64,000 nucleotides of DNA from Burkholderiaceae bacterium. Its GTDB lineage: Bacteria > Pseudomonadota > Gammaproteobacteria > Burkholderiales > Burkholderiaceae_C. The stretch's first letter is position 1. Every line of letters starts with the position of its first letter. The notes under the pieces are model-generated. The model had not been told where the DNA came from. It was given only the letters and a program-made list of their open reading frames with translations, and searched no databases. The stretch is from the NCBI GenBank assembly GCA_023150375.1, contig JAKLLA010000011.1:1-64000 (forward strand), given 5' to 3'. The translations under genes were made by a program, and so were the position numbers. Below, one piece after another: positions 1-8,778 of this stretch.

Positions 1-454
1 GTCCTGTCGGGCGGCCATCAGGCGGCCGTGGTGCCTGCACGGAGCTCTTCGCGCTCTTCAGCATGCGCCCAATGGCGATTGACGTCGGGCGCTCATCGCC
101 ATGCGGTCGGTCGCGTGGGATGAATTTCGCAAGGCCGACGCCGTAGATCACGTCCAGCTCGTGGATGTCGGTGGTGAAGCCGGTGCGGTAGGTTTGCGCG
201 CCGGAGCTGGCCGAGTGGCGGTTGTCCCAGCTGTTGCCCTCGCAGGCGATGGGGCCGTGCACCAGGTGCGCCACGTCGACGATGGGCTGCAGCGCGATCT
301 TGGCGCCGTCGAAGGCGCAGCCGCCAGCCGCGGCGCCGGGGGTGAGCTGCTTGGTGCAGCCTTTCTTGCGCTCCTTCTCGCTCTTGGCCTGGTTATTGTC
401 GCAACCGGGCTCGTCGAAGACTTCGGCGATCTTGTTTCGTAGGGAAGCGGACAT
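1..454 (-). pseudogene. nifE: nifE, N-terminal fragment, disrupted near base 139
   Basis: NifE is one half of the NifEN scaffold on which the nitrogenase FeMo-cofactor is assembled. From the ATG at 454-452, residues 1-105 read as a normal NifE N-terminus: a short helix, a Cys-rich spacer, [13 protein letters not shown] (residues 39-51), [16 protein letters not shown] (64-79) and the [13 protein letters not shown] block (93-105). After residue 105 (codon 140-142) the frame stays open to the edge, but the residues no longer resemble NifE, which should continue with a GGEKKL-like stretch. The family is about 450-480 residues long, so three quarters are missing. A GAGGGG Shine-Dalgarno and a sigma54 promoter precede it. 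The break may be an insertion-sequence or rearrangement junction; no transposase is recognisable in the 139 bases left of it. Confidence 0.85.
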
Positions 455-486
455 TCGGAAGGCCCCTCGTGCGGTGTCGGAGGGAT

Positions 487-504
487 CAAGCAAGGCCGAT
501 GCCC
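487..504 (-). promoter_or_regulatory. Candidate sigma54 (-24/-12) promoter of nifE
   Basis: Read on the minus strand the site is GGGCATCGGCCTTGCTTG. It has GGCA and TTGC separated by six bases, which is the RpoN spacing (GG-N10-GC), and the -12 half TTGCTT fits the consensus fully. It predicts a start near 478, about 24 bases before the nifE ATG. A NifA-type TGT-N10-ACA upstream site was looked for by eye and not found. Confidence 0.65.
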
Positions 505-562
505 GGCTCGTCCGGGAGAGGGGGAAATGGAACCAGGGGGAAGGGGGGAGAGAGGGCCCCGT

Positions 563-1738
563 TCAGCCCACCCGCCGCGCTCCGATCGCCAGCAGCCCGG
601 CCATCACGACCACCACGCCCATCGCGGCGGTCAGGGACAGCGCGTGTGCGATGCCGCCGATCAGCGGCGGGCCGATCATGAAGCCGGCGTAGCCGATCGA
701 TGACACCGCGGCGATCGCCGCTGCCCGGCTGTAGCCGGGCACGCGGGTGGCGGCGTTGTAGAGGATGGGCACCACGGGTGCCAGGCCGGCGCCGATCAGT
801 GCGTAGCCGGCGATCGCCACCCCCGGGTGGCCGCTGAGCAGCACCACGGCCATGGCCACGGCGGCCAGCGCCGCGCTGGCGCGCAGCAGCCGGCGTTCGG
901 CAAAGCGGGTGCGCAGCGCATCGCCGCCGAAGCGCGCCGCCGCCATCGCGCCGGTGAAGGCCGCATAGCCCAGCGCGGCGACGTCCTGCGTCAGGCCGAC
1001 CTCCTGCTTCAGGTAGAGCACGCTCCAGTCGTACATGACGCCCTCGGCGCTCATGCCAGCGAAGATCATCAGACCGATCACCAGCAGCCGCCCGCGCGGC
1101 CAGGCGAAGTGGGCCTGCGGGGCGTCGTCCGGGCCGTCCGGATGGCTGGCGAGCATGCCGTGTGCGGCGCCGGCCGCCAGCAGGGCCACGGCGGCACCGA
1201 CGGCGGCCAGCTGCAGCGTGGCGGCCACGCCGGCGCGCAGCAGGGCGCCGGTGAGCGCGGCGCCGGCCATCGCGCCCAGGCTGAACATGCCGTGCAGGTG
1301 GCTCATCACGGCGCGGCCGCCCAGGCTTTCCAGCGCCGTGCCCTCGGTGTTGATGGCGACGTCGAAGACGCTCATCGCCGCACCGAACACCCACATGGCC
1401 GGCAGCAGCCAGCCCAGCGAGGGCCACCACAGCACGCTGGCGAGCATCGTTCCCATCACCGCGGCCGCAGCCATGCAGGTCCGTCGCACCCCCAGCCTGG
1501 CGACGATCCGCCCGGCCGTGAACAGCGCCAGCAAGGCGCCTGCCGCGGCCGTCAGCAGCAGCAGCGACAGCAGGGCCTCGCCCAGTTCGTAATGCTGCTT
1601 GACCGAGGGGATGTGCACGCCCCAGGCGCCGGCCAGCAGGCCCAGGGCGGCGAACTGCGCCCGGGTGGCCCAGAGCCCCAGCCCTGTGGAGGAGTCGGTT
1701 CGGGGGTTCGGCAGGGGCCGGGCAGGGGGAGTGGGCAT
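563..1738 (-). CDS. MFS transporter (YbjJ-like)
   Basis: A 391-residue major facilitator superfamily permease with about twelve hydrophobic segments, the usual length for the family. The MFS loop between helices 2 and 3 is visible as GRIVARLGVRR, and the second half carries helix-rich blocks such as GYAAFTGAMAAARFGGDALRTRF. The start was placed at the ATG at 1738 (MPTPPARP), just before the first membrane helix; an open frame extends upstream but has no membrane or domain character. The substrate cannot be told from sequence; YbjJ-like members are often annotated as sugar or drug efflux proteins. It stands alone between the nifE fragment and the amylosucrase gene, all on the minus strand. Confidence 0.8.
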   Translation of the reverse strand: MPTPPARPLPNPRTDSSTGLGLWATRAQFAALGLLAGAWGVHIPSVKQHYELGEALLSLLLLTAAAGALLALFTAGRIVARLGVRRTCMAAAAVMGTMLASVLWWPSLGWLLPAMWVFGAAMSVFDVAINTEGTALESLGGRAVMSHLHGMFSLGAMAGAALTGALLRAGVAATLQLAAVGAAVALLAAGAAHGMLASHPDGPDDAPQAHFAWPRGRLLVIGLMIFAGMSAEGVMYDWSVLYLKQEVGLTQDVAALGYAAFTGAMAAARFGGDALRTRFAERRLLRASAALAAVAMAVVLLSGHPGVAIAGYALIGAGLAPVVPILYNAATRVPGYSRAAAIAAVSSIGYAGFMIGPPLIGGIAHALSLTAAMGVVVVMAGLLAIGARRVG

Positions 1739-1860
1739 CGGAGGATCGCGTTGGGGGGCCGCCGCTCGGCCGCGCCGATGGGGGCGGGCAGATCGCTGCG
1801 GTCCTGCCGGCTGCCGGCGCGGATGCCCCGGGCTCGGCCGTCGGCTGCGCAGCGCAAGGG

Positions 1861-3798
1861 TCAGGCGCCTGCGCTGCCGCCGAGGTCCAGCCAGAGCAGC
1901 TCGTAGGGCGCCAGGGTCAGGCCGTCGCGCAGCCGGCGGGCTGCCCCACCGATCAGGTCGCGAGTCGCGTCGGGCTGGGCGCAGAAGACCGCGGCAGGAC
2001 ACGACTGGTGCCATTCGCTGAAGTTGGCCAGCACCAGCACCCGCCGGCCACCGCCTTCCCGGGTGTAGCCCAGCACGCTCGGGTTGCCGCTGCGAAAGCC
2101 GGTCAGGGCCCCGCCGGCGAAGGCCGGGCAGGCGCAGCGCTGCTCGATCATGCGCCGCAGCCCCTGGTAGATGCGCTGCGCGGGCGTGCCGGGTTCGCGT
2201 CGTTGCGCGTAAAGCGACTCGGCGCGGCGCGGCCGGTGCACCCAGCGGCTGTCGCCGGCCTTGGCTGGATCGTCGAGGTAGCCTGGATCGTTGAGCGTGC
2301 CCACCTCGTCGCCCAGGTAGATCAGCGGAATGCCGCCCGCACTCAGCGCGATGCCGTGCAGCAGCAGGATGCGCGCCACGGCGTGCGGGTCGCCCTGCTC
2401 CAGACCGGCCAGCGAGGCACAGGTGCCGCTGATGCGGCAGTCACCGGTGGCCGGGTTGTCCTGGAAGGGCACGCCGCGCGCGAAGCTGCCGGGGAAGCGG
2501 GCGACGTAGAAGCGGTTCAGGAACTGGCGGTGGTCGAAGCCCTGGATGCCCGCGCGGATCGCATCCTCGTCGGCAAAGGTCCACCCGATGTCGTCGTGGC
2601 TGCGCACGTAGTTGACCCAGGCGGTGCCCGCGGGCAGGGCGTGGCGCTCCTCCAGCGCCTGCTGCAGCAGGTTGACCTCGCGGGTGGCCAGGCTGTTCCA
2701 CAGCAGCGCCATCTGCAGCGGGTTGTAGGAGAGCTGGCATTCCTCGGGCGCGATGTACTTCACCACCTGGTCCGGGTGCACGATGGCCTCGGACTTGAAC
2801 AGCAGCCCCGGCGCGGCGATGCGGCACACCGCGTTGAAGGCGCGGATCAGCGCATGCGCCTGCGGCAGGTTCTCGCAGTCGGTGCCCAGCTGTTTCCAGA
2901 TGAAGGCCACGGCGTCCATGCGCAATATCTCGGCGCCCAGGTTGGCGATCGCCAGCATCTCGCCGGCCATGGCGTCGAAGACCGCCGGGTTGGCGTAGTT
3001 CAGGTCCCACTGAAAGGAGTTGAAAGTGGTCCAGATCCAGCGCCCGTCGTCCAGCTGGGTGAAGGCGCCCGGGTGCTGGTCCGGGAAGATCTCGCGCAGC
3101 GTGCGGTCGTAGGCGTCGGGCAGCGTGCGGTCCGGAAAGATCAGGTAGAAGTCGCGGAAGGCCTCCTCCCCCGCCACCGCCGCACGCGCCCAGGCGTGCT
3201 CGTCGGCGGTGTGGTTGAAGATGAAGTCCAGCACCAGGCTGATGCCCTCGCGGCGCAGCGCGGCGGCCAGCGCGCGCAGGTCGTCGATCGTGCCCAGCGC
3301 CGGGTCGATCTCCCGGTAGCTGCTGACCGCATAGCCGCCGTCGCTGTTGTCCGCCGGACAGAGGAAGGGCGGCATCAGGTGCAGGTAGGTCAGCCCCAGT
3401 TCCTTGAAGTAGGGAATCTGTGCCATCAGGCCGCGCAGGTTGCCGGCGTAGAGTTCCACGTAGCAGACGCCACCGAGCATGCGCTCGGACTGGAACCAGT
3501 GCGGCTGCGCCTCCCGGGCGGCGTCGAGCGCGCGCAGGTCGGCGGGCCGTTCGCGCCAGCCCTGCCAGGCGGTGGCGACCACGCGGGCCAGCACGTCGAG
3601 GAAGTCCGCCCTTGCCCCGTACACGCCGGCGAGCTCGCGTAGCAGCGCCGGGAAATGACGCACCAGGCGGGCGTCGAAGGCCTCCCAGGCGGCGCCGCGG
3701 GCCTGGCGGCCGATCTGGCGGGTCAGGTGTCGGCGGACGTGGCCGAGCGCGAGCTGGACTTGCTGGTCGAGGGAGAGCATGGGTTGGCCCGGCGGCAA
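1861..3798 (-). CDS. Amylosucrase (GH13_4)
   Basis: Amylosucrase transfers glucose from sucrose onto an alpha-1,4-glucan and releases fructose. The 645 residues match the family length (Neisseria polysaccharea enzyme about 636). Catalytic residues lie in the expected order: [11 protein letters not shown] (191-201), [10 protein letters not shown] with nucleophile Asp295, acid/base Glu337 in [10 protein letters not shown], and His401/Asp402 in RSHDDIGW. Each sits exactly nine residues after its counterpart in the Neisseria enzyme (D286, E328, D393). There is no signal peptide, so it should act in the cytoplasm on imported sucrose. It is divergent from the LamB-like porin, with a LacI-type operator about 50 bases before its start. 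ATG codons at residues 1 and 7 are both usable. Confidence 0.95.
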   Translation of the reverse strand: MPPGQPMLSLDQQVQLALGHVRRHLTRQIGRQARGAAWEAFDARLVRHFPALLRELAGVYGARADFLDVLARVVATAWQGWRERPADLRALDAAREAQPHWFQSERMLGGVCYVELYAGNLRGLMAQIPYFKELGLTYLHLMPPFLCPADNSDGGYAVSSYREIDPALGTIDDLRALAAALRREGISLVLDFIFNHTADEHAWARAAVAGEEAFRDFYLIFPDRTLPDAYDRTLREIFPDQHPGAFTQLDDGRWIWTTFNSFQWDLNYANPAVFDAMAGEMLAIANLGAEILRMDAVAFIWKQLGTDCENLPQAHALIRAFNAVCRIAAPGLLFKSEAIVHPDQVVKYIAPEECQLSYNPLQMALLWNSLATREVNLLQQALEERHALPAGTAWVNYVRSHDDIGWTFADEDAIRAGIQGFDHRQFLNRFYVARFPGSFARGVPFQDNPATGDCRISGTCASLAGLEQGDPHAVARILLLHGIALSAGGIPLIYLGDEVGTLNDPGYLDDPAKAGDSRWVHRPRRAESLYAQRREPGTPAQRIYQGLRRMIEQRCACPAFAGGALTGFRSGNPSVLGYTREGGGRRVLVLANFSEWHQSCPAAVFCAQPDATRDLIGGAARRLRDGLTLAPYELLWLDLGGSAGA

Positions 3799-3843
3799 CT
3801 ACGGCCGCGCAGCAGAAGCGGTTGCGTCAGCGCAAGAACCTTG

Positions 3844-3860
3844 TTCAGAAGCGCTTTGAA
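3844..3860. promoter_or_regulatory. LacI-family operator O1 (amylosucrase side)
   Basis: TTCAGAAGCGCTTTGAA, centred on the palindrome AAGCGCTT (3849-3856), lies 46-62 bases upstream of the amylosucrase start. The core matches the central-CG palindromes bound by LacI/GalR proteins and recurs three more times in this locus, so it is probably bound by the regulator at 11722-12741. Confidence 0.7.
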
Positions 3861-3912
3861 TGACTGTATTCGATGCAGATGAGCTTCACGCTGGGGTTAA
3901 CACTCATTCATG

Positions 3913-3949
3913 TTCAAAGCGCTTCGGATAAATTTCAAAGCGCTTTGGA
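3913..3949. promoter_or_regulatory. Paired LacI-family operators O2 and O3 (porin side)
   Basis: Two copies of the same palindrome sit upstream of the porin gene. O2 is TTCAAAGCGCTTCGG (3913-3927). O3 contains the perfect 12-bp palindrome CAAAGCGCTTTG (3936-3947). Their centres are 21 bp apart, two helical turns, so two dimers could bind the same DNA face. O1 is 68 bp from O2, which would permit coordinated repression of both divergent genes. Confidence 0.75.
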
Positions 3950-4047
3950 TGTGGCGGTGCATGTTGCGATGGCCGCACCGGAGCAAAACCGGTTCGATGC
4001 GCCGTGCGGGTGGTATGCCCGTGATGACCCGTCTGAGGAGACTTCCC

Positions 4048-5355
4048 ATGAACAACCTGATCCGTGTTGCCTGCGCCCTTGCTGCCGCTGGCATGGCCGC
4101 TTCGGCGGCGGCTTCCCCGATCGACTTCCACGGCTACTTCCGCAGCGGAAGTGGCTCCAGCGACCAGGGGGGCAAGGAGCTGTGCTTCCGCCTGCCCGGC
4201 TCGGCGGTGTGGTTCCGCCTCGGCAACGAGTGCGACACCTATGCCAGCCTGACCCTGGCCTCCACGCTGGGCCAGGTGGACGGCACGACCTTCCGGGCCC
4301 AGTTCACCACCGCCTACGGCACGCAGCAGCTGGCCAACTGGGAGCAGACCACGCCGGCCTTCCGCGAGGCGTTCGTCGAGGCCCGGGACATCGGTGCAGC
4401 AATGGGCGTTGCGGGCCTGAAAGGCGCCACGCTCTGGGCGGGCAAGCGCTTCTACAAGAACCCCGACATCCACATGCTGGACTACACCTACTGGGAGCCG
4501 GCGCAGAGTCCGGGCTGGGGTCTGGACAACGTCGACGTGGGCATCGGCAAGCTGTCCTACGCCTGGCTGCGCGCTGGCCAGGCCGACTGGGCCTCGGAGA
4601 AGAACGTGGGCCAGTACCAGCCTGGCATCGTCGAGGGGGGCGCCCGGGCCGCCACCTCGCACGACCTGCGCCTGCAGGACATTGCCGTCAACCCCGGCGG
4701 CAAACTGACCGTGGGCGTCAACCTGGTGGTCAAGGACAACCGCGACGATGCCGCGCTGGCCGATGGTGGCAACGATGGCCGGAACGGCTTCGGGCTCACC
4801 GCCACCCATACGCAGGAGAACGTGTTCGGTCTGGGCGGCTTCAACACGGTGATTGCCCAGTACACCAGGAACGCCACGGCGCTCAAGGGCTTTGCCATCG
4901 TGGCCAGCAACGATTCGCGCACCGAGTGGATGCTGGCCGACCAGTGGGTGATCGAGCCGAAGGGCTCGTCACTGACCGCCTCGATGACCGCCGGTCTGCG
5001 CCAGTCGGAGGTCAACGGCAGCAAGACGCGCGACCTCTGGGTCGGCGCCCGCCCGCAGTACCACCTCAACAACGTCTGGAGCCTGATGTCCGAGGTCGGT
5101 TACCAGCAGGTCAAGCCCGACGGTCAGGACACCCGCACTCTGGCCAAGCTGACCGCAGGCACGCAGTTCTCGATGGGCAGCAGCATCTGGTCGCGCCCGG
5201 CGATCCGCTTCTACGGCACCTACGCCAAGTGGAACGACGCCGCCGCCGCGGGCGGCGTGGCCTGCACCGGCCGCGACTGCGGCACCCCGGTCGCCACCTA
5301 TGCCGGCAAGCGCAGCGGCCTGGGCTACGGCGTACAGGTCGAGGCCTGGTGGTGA
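4048..5355 (+). CDS. LamB/maltoporin-family outer-membrane porin
   Basis: A 435-residue outer-membrane sugar channel. It has a signal peptide (residues 1-23, ending SAAASP), an N-terminal block FHGYFRSGSG typical of maltoporins, and alternating aromatic beta-strands ending in a C-terminal Trp (VQVEAWW), the usual barrel-insertion signal. Maltoporins admit maltodextrins, and relatives (ScrY, AglA-linked porins) admit sucrose and other disaccharides. The ATG at 4048 was chosen because GAGGAG precedes it and the signal peptide begins there; the open frame runs further upstream through the operators. It should feed the periplasmic binding protein downstream. The paired operators suggest induction by the imported alpha-glucoside. 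Confidence 0.88.
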   Translation: MNNLIRVACALAAAGMAASAAASPIDFHGYFRSGSGSSDQGGKELCFRLPGSAVWFRLGNECDTYASLTLASTLGQVDGTTFRAQFTTAYGTQQLANWEQTTPAFREAFVEARDIGAAMGVAGLKGATLWAGKRFYKNPDIHMLDYTYWEPAQSPGWGLDNVDVGIGKLSYAWLRAGQADWASEKNVGQYQPGIVEGGARAATSHDLRLQDIAVNPGGKLTVGVNLVVKDNRDDAALADGGNDGRNGFGLTATHTQENVFGLGGFNTVIAQYTRNATALKGFAIVASNDSRTEWMLADQWVIEPKGSSLTASMTAGLRQSEVNGSKTRDLWVGARPQYHLNNVWSLMSEVGYQQVKPDGQDTRTLAKLTAGTQFSMGSSIWSRPAIRFYGTYAKWNDAAAAGGVACTGRDCGTPVATYAGKRSGLGYGVQVEAWW

Positions 5356-5417
5356 CCCGCCCTCCACACGACCCCGCATTCATCGCAGCAGCGCTCCGGG
5401 CTATGCTGAACGGCAAT

Positions 5418-5430
5418 CCAAAGCGCTTCT
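5418..5430. promoter_or_regulatory. LacI-family operator O4 (transporter operon)
   Basis: CCAAAGCGCTTCT, with the core AAGCGCTT at 5421-5428, lies about 90 bases upstream of the binding-protein gene and downstream of the porin stop. It suggests that the ABC operon has its own repressed promoter in addition to read-through from the porin gene. Confidence 0.65.
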
Positions 5431-5515
5431 GATCATGCTGCATGGTCGGTCGGTGCGCGCCCTGAGCGGCCCGGTCGGCCTGCTCGACTCCTGTCGATTT
5501 CTTCGGAGATATCCC

Positions 5516-6784
5516 ATGAAGATCAAGCTGTCCGCACTCTTTGTCGGCACCCTGGTCGCGCTCGGCGCCGGCACGGCCGCCCAGGCGGCCACCCTCACCA
5601 TTTCCTGCGGCTCGGTGGGTCAGGACTTCGAGTTCTGCAAGAAGCACACCGAAGAGTGGGCGAAGAAGACCGGCCACACCGTCAAGCTCTTCACGCTGCC
5701 GCAGTCCACCACCGACCTGCTCGGGCTGTACCGGCAGATGTTCGCCGCCAGGAGCGCCGACGTGGACATCATCAACGTCGACGTGGTCTGGCCCGGCATG
5801 ATCAAGGACCACCTGATCGACCTGAAGCCCTACAGCAAGGGCGTCGAGAAGGAGCACTTCCCGTCCATCGTGGCCAACAACACCGTGGACGGCAAGCTGA
5901 TCGCGATGCCCTGGTTCACCGACGCCGGCCTTCTTTACTATCGCAAGGACCTGCTGGAAAAGTACGGCGAGAAGCCGCCCGCCACCTGGGAGCAGCTGGC
6001 CGCCACGGCCAGGAAGATCCAGGACGCCGAGCGCAAGGCCGGCAACGCCGACATGCAGGGCTTCGTCTTCCAGGCCAAGGCCTACGAGGGTCTGACCTGT
6101 GACGCGGTCGAGTGGATCGCCAGCTACGGCGGCGGCAACATCGTGGACGCCAGCGGCAAGATCACGGTGAACAACCCGCAGGCGGCCAAGGCGCTGACCA
6201 CGGCGGCCTCGTGGATCGGCACGATCGCTCCGACCGGCGTGCTGAACTACGGCGAGGAGGATGCGCGCGGCGTGTTCCAGAACGGCAACGCCGTCTTCAT
6301 GCGCAACTGGCCCTACGCCTGGAGCCTGGGCAACGGTGGCGACAGCAAGATCAAGGACAAGATCGGCGTGTCGGCCCTGCCCAGGGGCGGTGAGGGTGGC
6401 AAGAACGCTGCCACGCTGGGCGGCTGGCAGCTGGCGGTGTCGAAGTACTCCAAGGAGCAGAAGCTGGCCGCCGAGCTGGTGATGTATCTCACCAGCAAGG
6501 AGATCCAGAAGGAGCGCGCGATCAAGGGTTCGTTCAATCCGACCCTCCCGGCGCTGTACAAGGACAAGGAGGTGCTGGCCGCCACGCCCTTCTTCGGCAG
6601 CCTCTACGACGTGTTCACCTCGGCCGTGCCGCGCCCCTCCACCGCCACCGGCCTGAAGTACAACGAGGTCAGCGCCGCCTTCTGGAACGCCACCCACGAC
6701 GTGCTTTCCGGCAAGGAGCCGGCCGAGACCAGCCTGAAGAAGCTCGAAGGCAAGCTCAACCAGATCAAGCGCGGGAAGTGGTGA
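5516..6784 (+). CDS. ABC transporter sugar-binding protein, ThuE/trehalose-maltose type
   Basis: Periplasmic solute-binding component (422 residues) of a CUT1-family sugar importer. It has a clear signal peptide (residues 1-24, ending AAQAA), after which the mature protein starts TLTISCGSVGQDFEFC, very like rhizobial ThuE proteins that bind trehalose, sucrose and maltose. Further blocks typical of family 1 extracellular solute-binding proteins are VDIINVDVVWPGMI and MPWFTDAGLLYYRKDLL. A CGGAGA Shine-Dalgarno lies 7-13 bases before the ATG. It is followed by two permeases, a GH13 alpha-glucosidase and an ATPase, all in the same direction, so alpha-linked disaccharides are the likely cargo; the exact sugar is not determinable. 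Confidence 0.9.
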   Translation: MKIKLSALFVGTLVALGAGTAAQAATLTISCGSVGQDFEFCKKHTEEWAKKTGHTVKLFTLPQSTTDLLGLYRQMFAARSADVDIINVDVVWPGMIKDHLIDLKPYSKGVEKEHFPSIVANNTVDGKLIAMPWFTDAGLLYYRKDLLEKYGEKPPATWEQLAATARKIQDAERKAGNADMQGFVFQAKAYEGLTCDAVEWIASYGGGNIVDASGKITVNNPQAAKALTTAASWIGTIAPTGVLNYGEEDARGVFQNGNAVFMRNWPYAWSLGNGGDSKIKDKIGVSALPRGGEGGKNAATLGGWQLAVSKYSKEQKLAAELVMYLTSKEIQKERAIKGSFNPTLPALYKDKEVLAATPFFGSLYDVFTSAVPRPSTATGLKYNEVSAAFWNATHDVLSGKEPAETSLKKLEGKLNQIKRGKW

Positions 6785-6790
6785 CCCACC

Positions 6791-6859
6791 CCCGTTGCGG
6801 CTGACGCCGCTCCCCCTCGAGGGGGCGCCACCCGCGGACCGGCGAAGCCGGATCCGCGG
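6791..6859. repeat. REP-like double palindrome between binding protein and permease
   Basis: The gap after the binding-protein gene holds the perfect palindrome CCCCCTCGAGGGGG (6812-6825), followed by a second hairpin (6832-6859) built from CCGCGGA/TCCGCGG and CCGGC/GCCGG around GAA. Such intergenic palindromes downstream of solute-binding genes often trim or stabilise mRNA so that the binding protein exceeds the permeases. Whether it is a genome-wide repeat cannot be seen from one copy. Confidence 0.5.
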
Positions 6860-6969
6860 TGGCCGCTGGATGAACATGGCTCCGCTGCCTAAGAAGCGCC
6901 GCGGGGCGAAGTGGTCCGTAGCCGGTACTTGGCGAGCGATCCGTCCTGTTGCCCGATAGCCTGTACATC

Positions 6970-7881
6970 ATGCGCCGCACGACTCGAACCGCCTGGATCT
7001 TCCTGGCACCGATGCTGATCACGCTGCTGCTGGTGGCCGCCTGGCCACTGGCGCGCACGATCTGGTTCAGCTTCACCGATGCCAACATCAACGACATCGG
7101 CTCGGCCCAGTTCGTTGGCTGGACCAACTACGTCGGCGAATACGGCCTGTTCGCCAACCCCCACAACACCGAAGGGTTCTGGGCCGGCGACTGGGGGGTG
7201 TCGATCCGCAACACCTTCCAGTTCGCGCTGGTGTCGGTTGCGCTGGAGACGCTGTTCGGCCTGGGCGTGGCGATGCTGCTGAACCAGGAGTTCAAAGGCC
7301 GCACGCTGGTGCGCGCCGCGGTGCTGGTGCCCTGGGCGATTCCGACCATCGTCTCGGCCAAGATGTGGGGCTGGATGCTGCACGACCAGTTCGGCATCGT
7401 GAACGCCATCCTGCAGGGCTGGGGGCTGATCGACGCCAAGATCGCCTGGACCGCCGAGCCCGCCTGGGCGCTGTGGACCGTGGTGGCGGTGGACGTGTGG
7501 AAGACCACGCCCTTCATGGCGCTGCTGATCCTGGCCGCGCTGCAGACCCTGCCCAGTGACTGCTACGAGGCCGCCCGGGTCGACGGCGTGCATCCGCTGC
7601 GCGTGTTCTGGAAGGTGACGCTGCCATTGATCCGCCCGGCGCTGCTGGTGGCGATGATCTTCCGCCTGCTGGACGCGCTGCGCGTCTTCGACCTGATCTA
7701 CGTGCTGACCTCGAACAACAACAGCACGATGAGCATGAGCGGCTTCGTGCGCCGCGAGATGGTGGACAACGGCTACATGGGCTACGGCTCGGCTGCGTCG
7801 ACCGCGCTGTTCCTGATCATCGGCGCGGCCACCATCGTCTGCATGCGCCTGTCGCGCATGAAGCTGTCGGAGGACGCATGA
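6970..7881 (+). CDS. ABC sugar permease, ThuF/MalF type
   Basis: First membrane subunit (about 303 residues) of the CUT1 sugar importer, with six predicted helices. The conserved EAA loop reads EAARVDGVHPLRVFWKVTLPLIRP, the contact point for the ATPase. The start was placed at ATG 6970, directly before the first helix; a TTG at 6949 in the same frame adds seven residues, and neither has a strong ribosome site. The second permease overlaps its stop by four bases (ATGA), so the two are translationally coupled. Its place between the binding protein and the second permease fits the thuEFG or aglEFG gene order. Confidence 0.9.
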   Translation: MRRTTRTAWIFLAPMLITLLLVAAWPLARTIWFSFTDANINDIGSAQFVGWTNYVGEYGLFANPHNTEGFWAGDWGVSIRNTFQFALVSVALETLFGLGVAMLLNQEFKGRTLVRAAVLVPWAIPTIVSAKMWGWMLHDQFGIVNAILQGWGLIDAKIAWTAEPAWALWTVVAVDVWKTTPFMALLILAALQTLPSDCYEAARVDGVHPLRVFWKVTLPLIRPALLVAMIFRLLDALRVFDLIYVLTSNNNSTMSMSGFVRREMVDNGYMGYGSAASTALFLIIGAATIVCMRLSRMKLSEDA

Positions 7882-8753
7882 ATCCCGCCGTCTCCCCCAC
7901 CGTCTCCTCGCGCCCTCGCCGGCGCCTGCCCGTGGGCCGCATCGCGATCTACCTGCTGGCCGCGCTGGTTACGGTGGTGTCGGTCTTCCCCTTCGTCTAC
8001 GCCATCTCGACCTCGCTGAAGACCGGCGCCGACCTCTTCTCCATCAGCCTGGTGCCGGCCAGCCCGACGCTGCGCAACTACGTCGAGCTGTTCACCGTGG
8101 CCGAGCAGCCCTTCGGGCGGCACATCGTCAACTCGATCCTCGTGTCGGTGGCGGTGGTGGCGCTGTCGATCTTCCTGGGCGTGACGGCGGCCTATGCGCT
8201 GGGGCGCATCAGCTTCAAGGGCCGCGGCCTGCTGCTGGGCACGATCCTGAGCGTGTCGATGTTCCCGCAGGTGGCGGTGCTGGCCGGCATGTTCGAGATG
8301 ATCCGCGCGCTCGGCCTGTACAACCGCTCGCTGGGCCTGGTGCTGCCCTACCTGATCTTCACGCTGCCCTTCACCGTCTGGGTGCTGACCACCTTCATGA
8401 AGCAGCTGCCCAAGGAGCTGGAGGAGGCCGCGATCATGGACGGCTGTGGCCCCGCGCGCATCATCTGGGAGGTCTTCATGCCCCTGCTGTGGCCCGCACT
8501 GGTGTCCACCGGGCTGCTGGCCTTCATCGCGGCCTGGAACGAGTTCCTCTTCGCGCTGACCTTCGTGATCGACAACCACGAGCGCACCGTGCCGGTGTCG
8601 ATCTCGCTGATCAGCGGCGCCAGCAAGTACGAGATCCCCTGGGGAAAGATCATGGCCGCCTCCGTGCTGGTGACGCTGCCGCTGATCGGCCTCGTGCTCG
8701 CCTTCCAGAAAAAGATCGTCTCGGGCCTGACCGCTGGCGCCGTCAAGGGCTGA
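7878..8753 (+). CDS. ABC sugar permease, ThuG/MalG type
   Basis: Second membrane subunit (291 residues) of the same importer. An N-terminal cytoplasmic tail of about 20 basic residues precedes six helices. The EAA motif is EEAAIMDGCGPARIIWEVFMPLLWP, and the C-terminus GLTAGAVKG is the classic MalG-family ending. The ATG overlaps the preceding stop codon (ATGA at 7878-7881), ensuring equal synthesis of the two permeases. Together they should form the heterodimeric channel served by the ATPase encoded at 10476-11630. Confidence 0.92.
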   Translation: MNPAVSPTVSSRPRRRLPVGRIAIYLLAALVTVVSVFPFVYAISTSLKTGADLFSISLVPASPTLRNYVELFTVAEQPFGRHIVNSILVSVAVVALSIFLGVTAAYALGRISFKGRGLLLGTILSVSMFPQVAVLAGMFEMIRALGLYNRSLGLVLPYLIFTLPFTVWVLTTFMKQLPKELEEAAIMDGCGPARIIWEVFMPLLWPALVSTGLLAFIAAWNEFLFALTFVIDNHERTVPVSISLISGASKYEIPWGKIMAASVLVTLPLIGLVLAFQKKIVSGLTAGAVKG

Positions 8754-8778
8754 TCGCCCCATAGGAGTTCCCTGCATC

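Noticed and set aside
101-489. Open frames on both strands of 101-489 in other frames than nifE
   Set aside because: Another frame of the minus strand (start 454) gives a clear NifE N-terminus. The alternatives have Ser/Arg/Pro/Thr-rich or Ala/Gly/Val-rich shadow composition.
2008-3642. A 544-codon plus-strand frame over the amylosucrase gene
   Set aside because: The minus-strand frame keeps every amylosucrase motif. The plus-strand product is a shadow without a ribosome site.
5111-6877. A 588-codon antisense open frame over the binding-protein gene
   Set aside because: The plus-strand frame encodes a complete ThuE-like protein with signal peptide. The antisense product has no fold pattern and crosses two genes.
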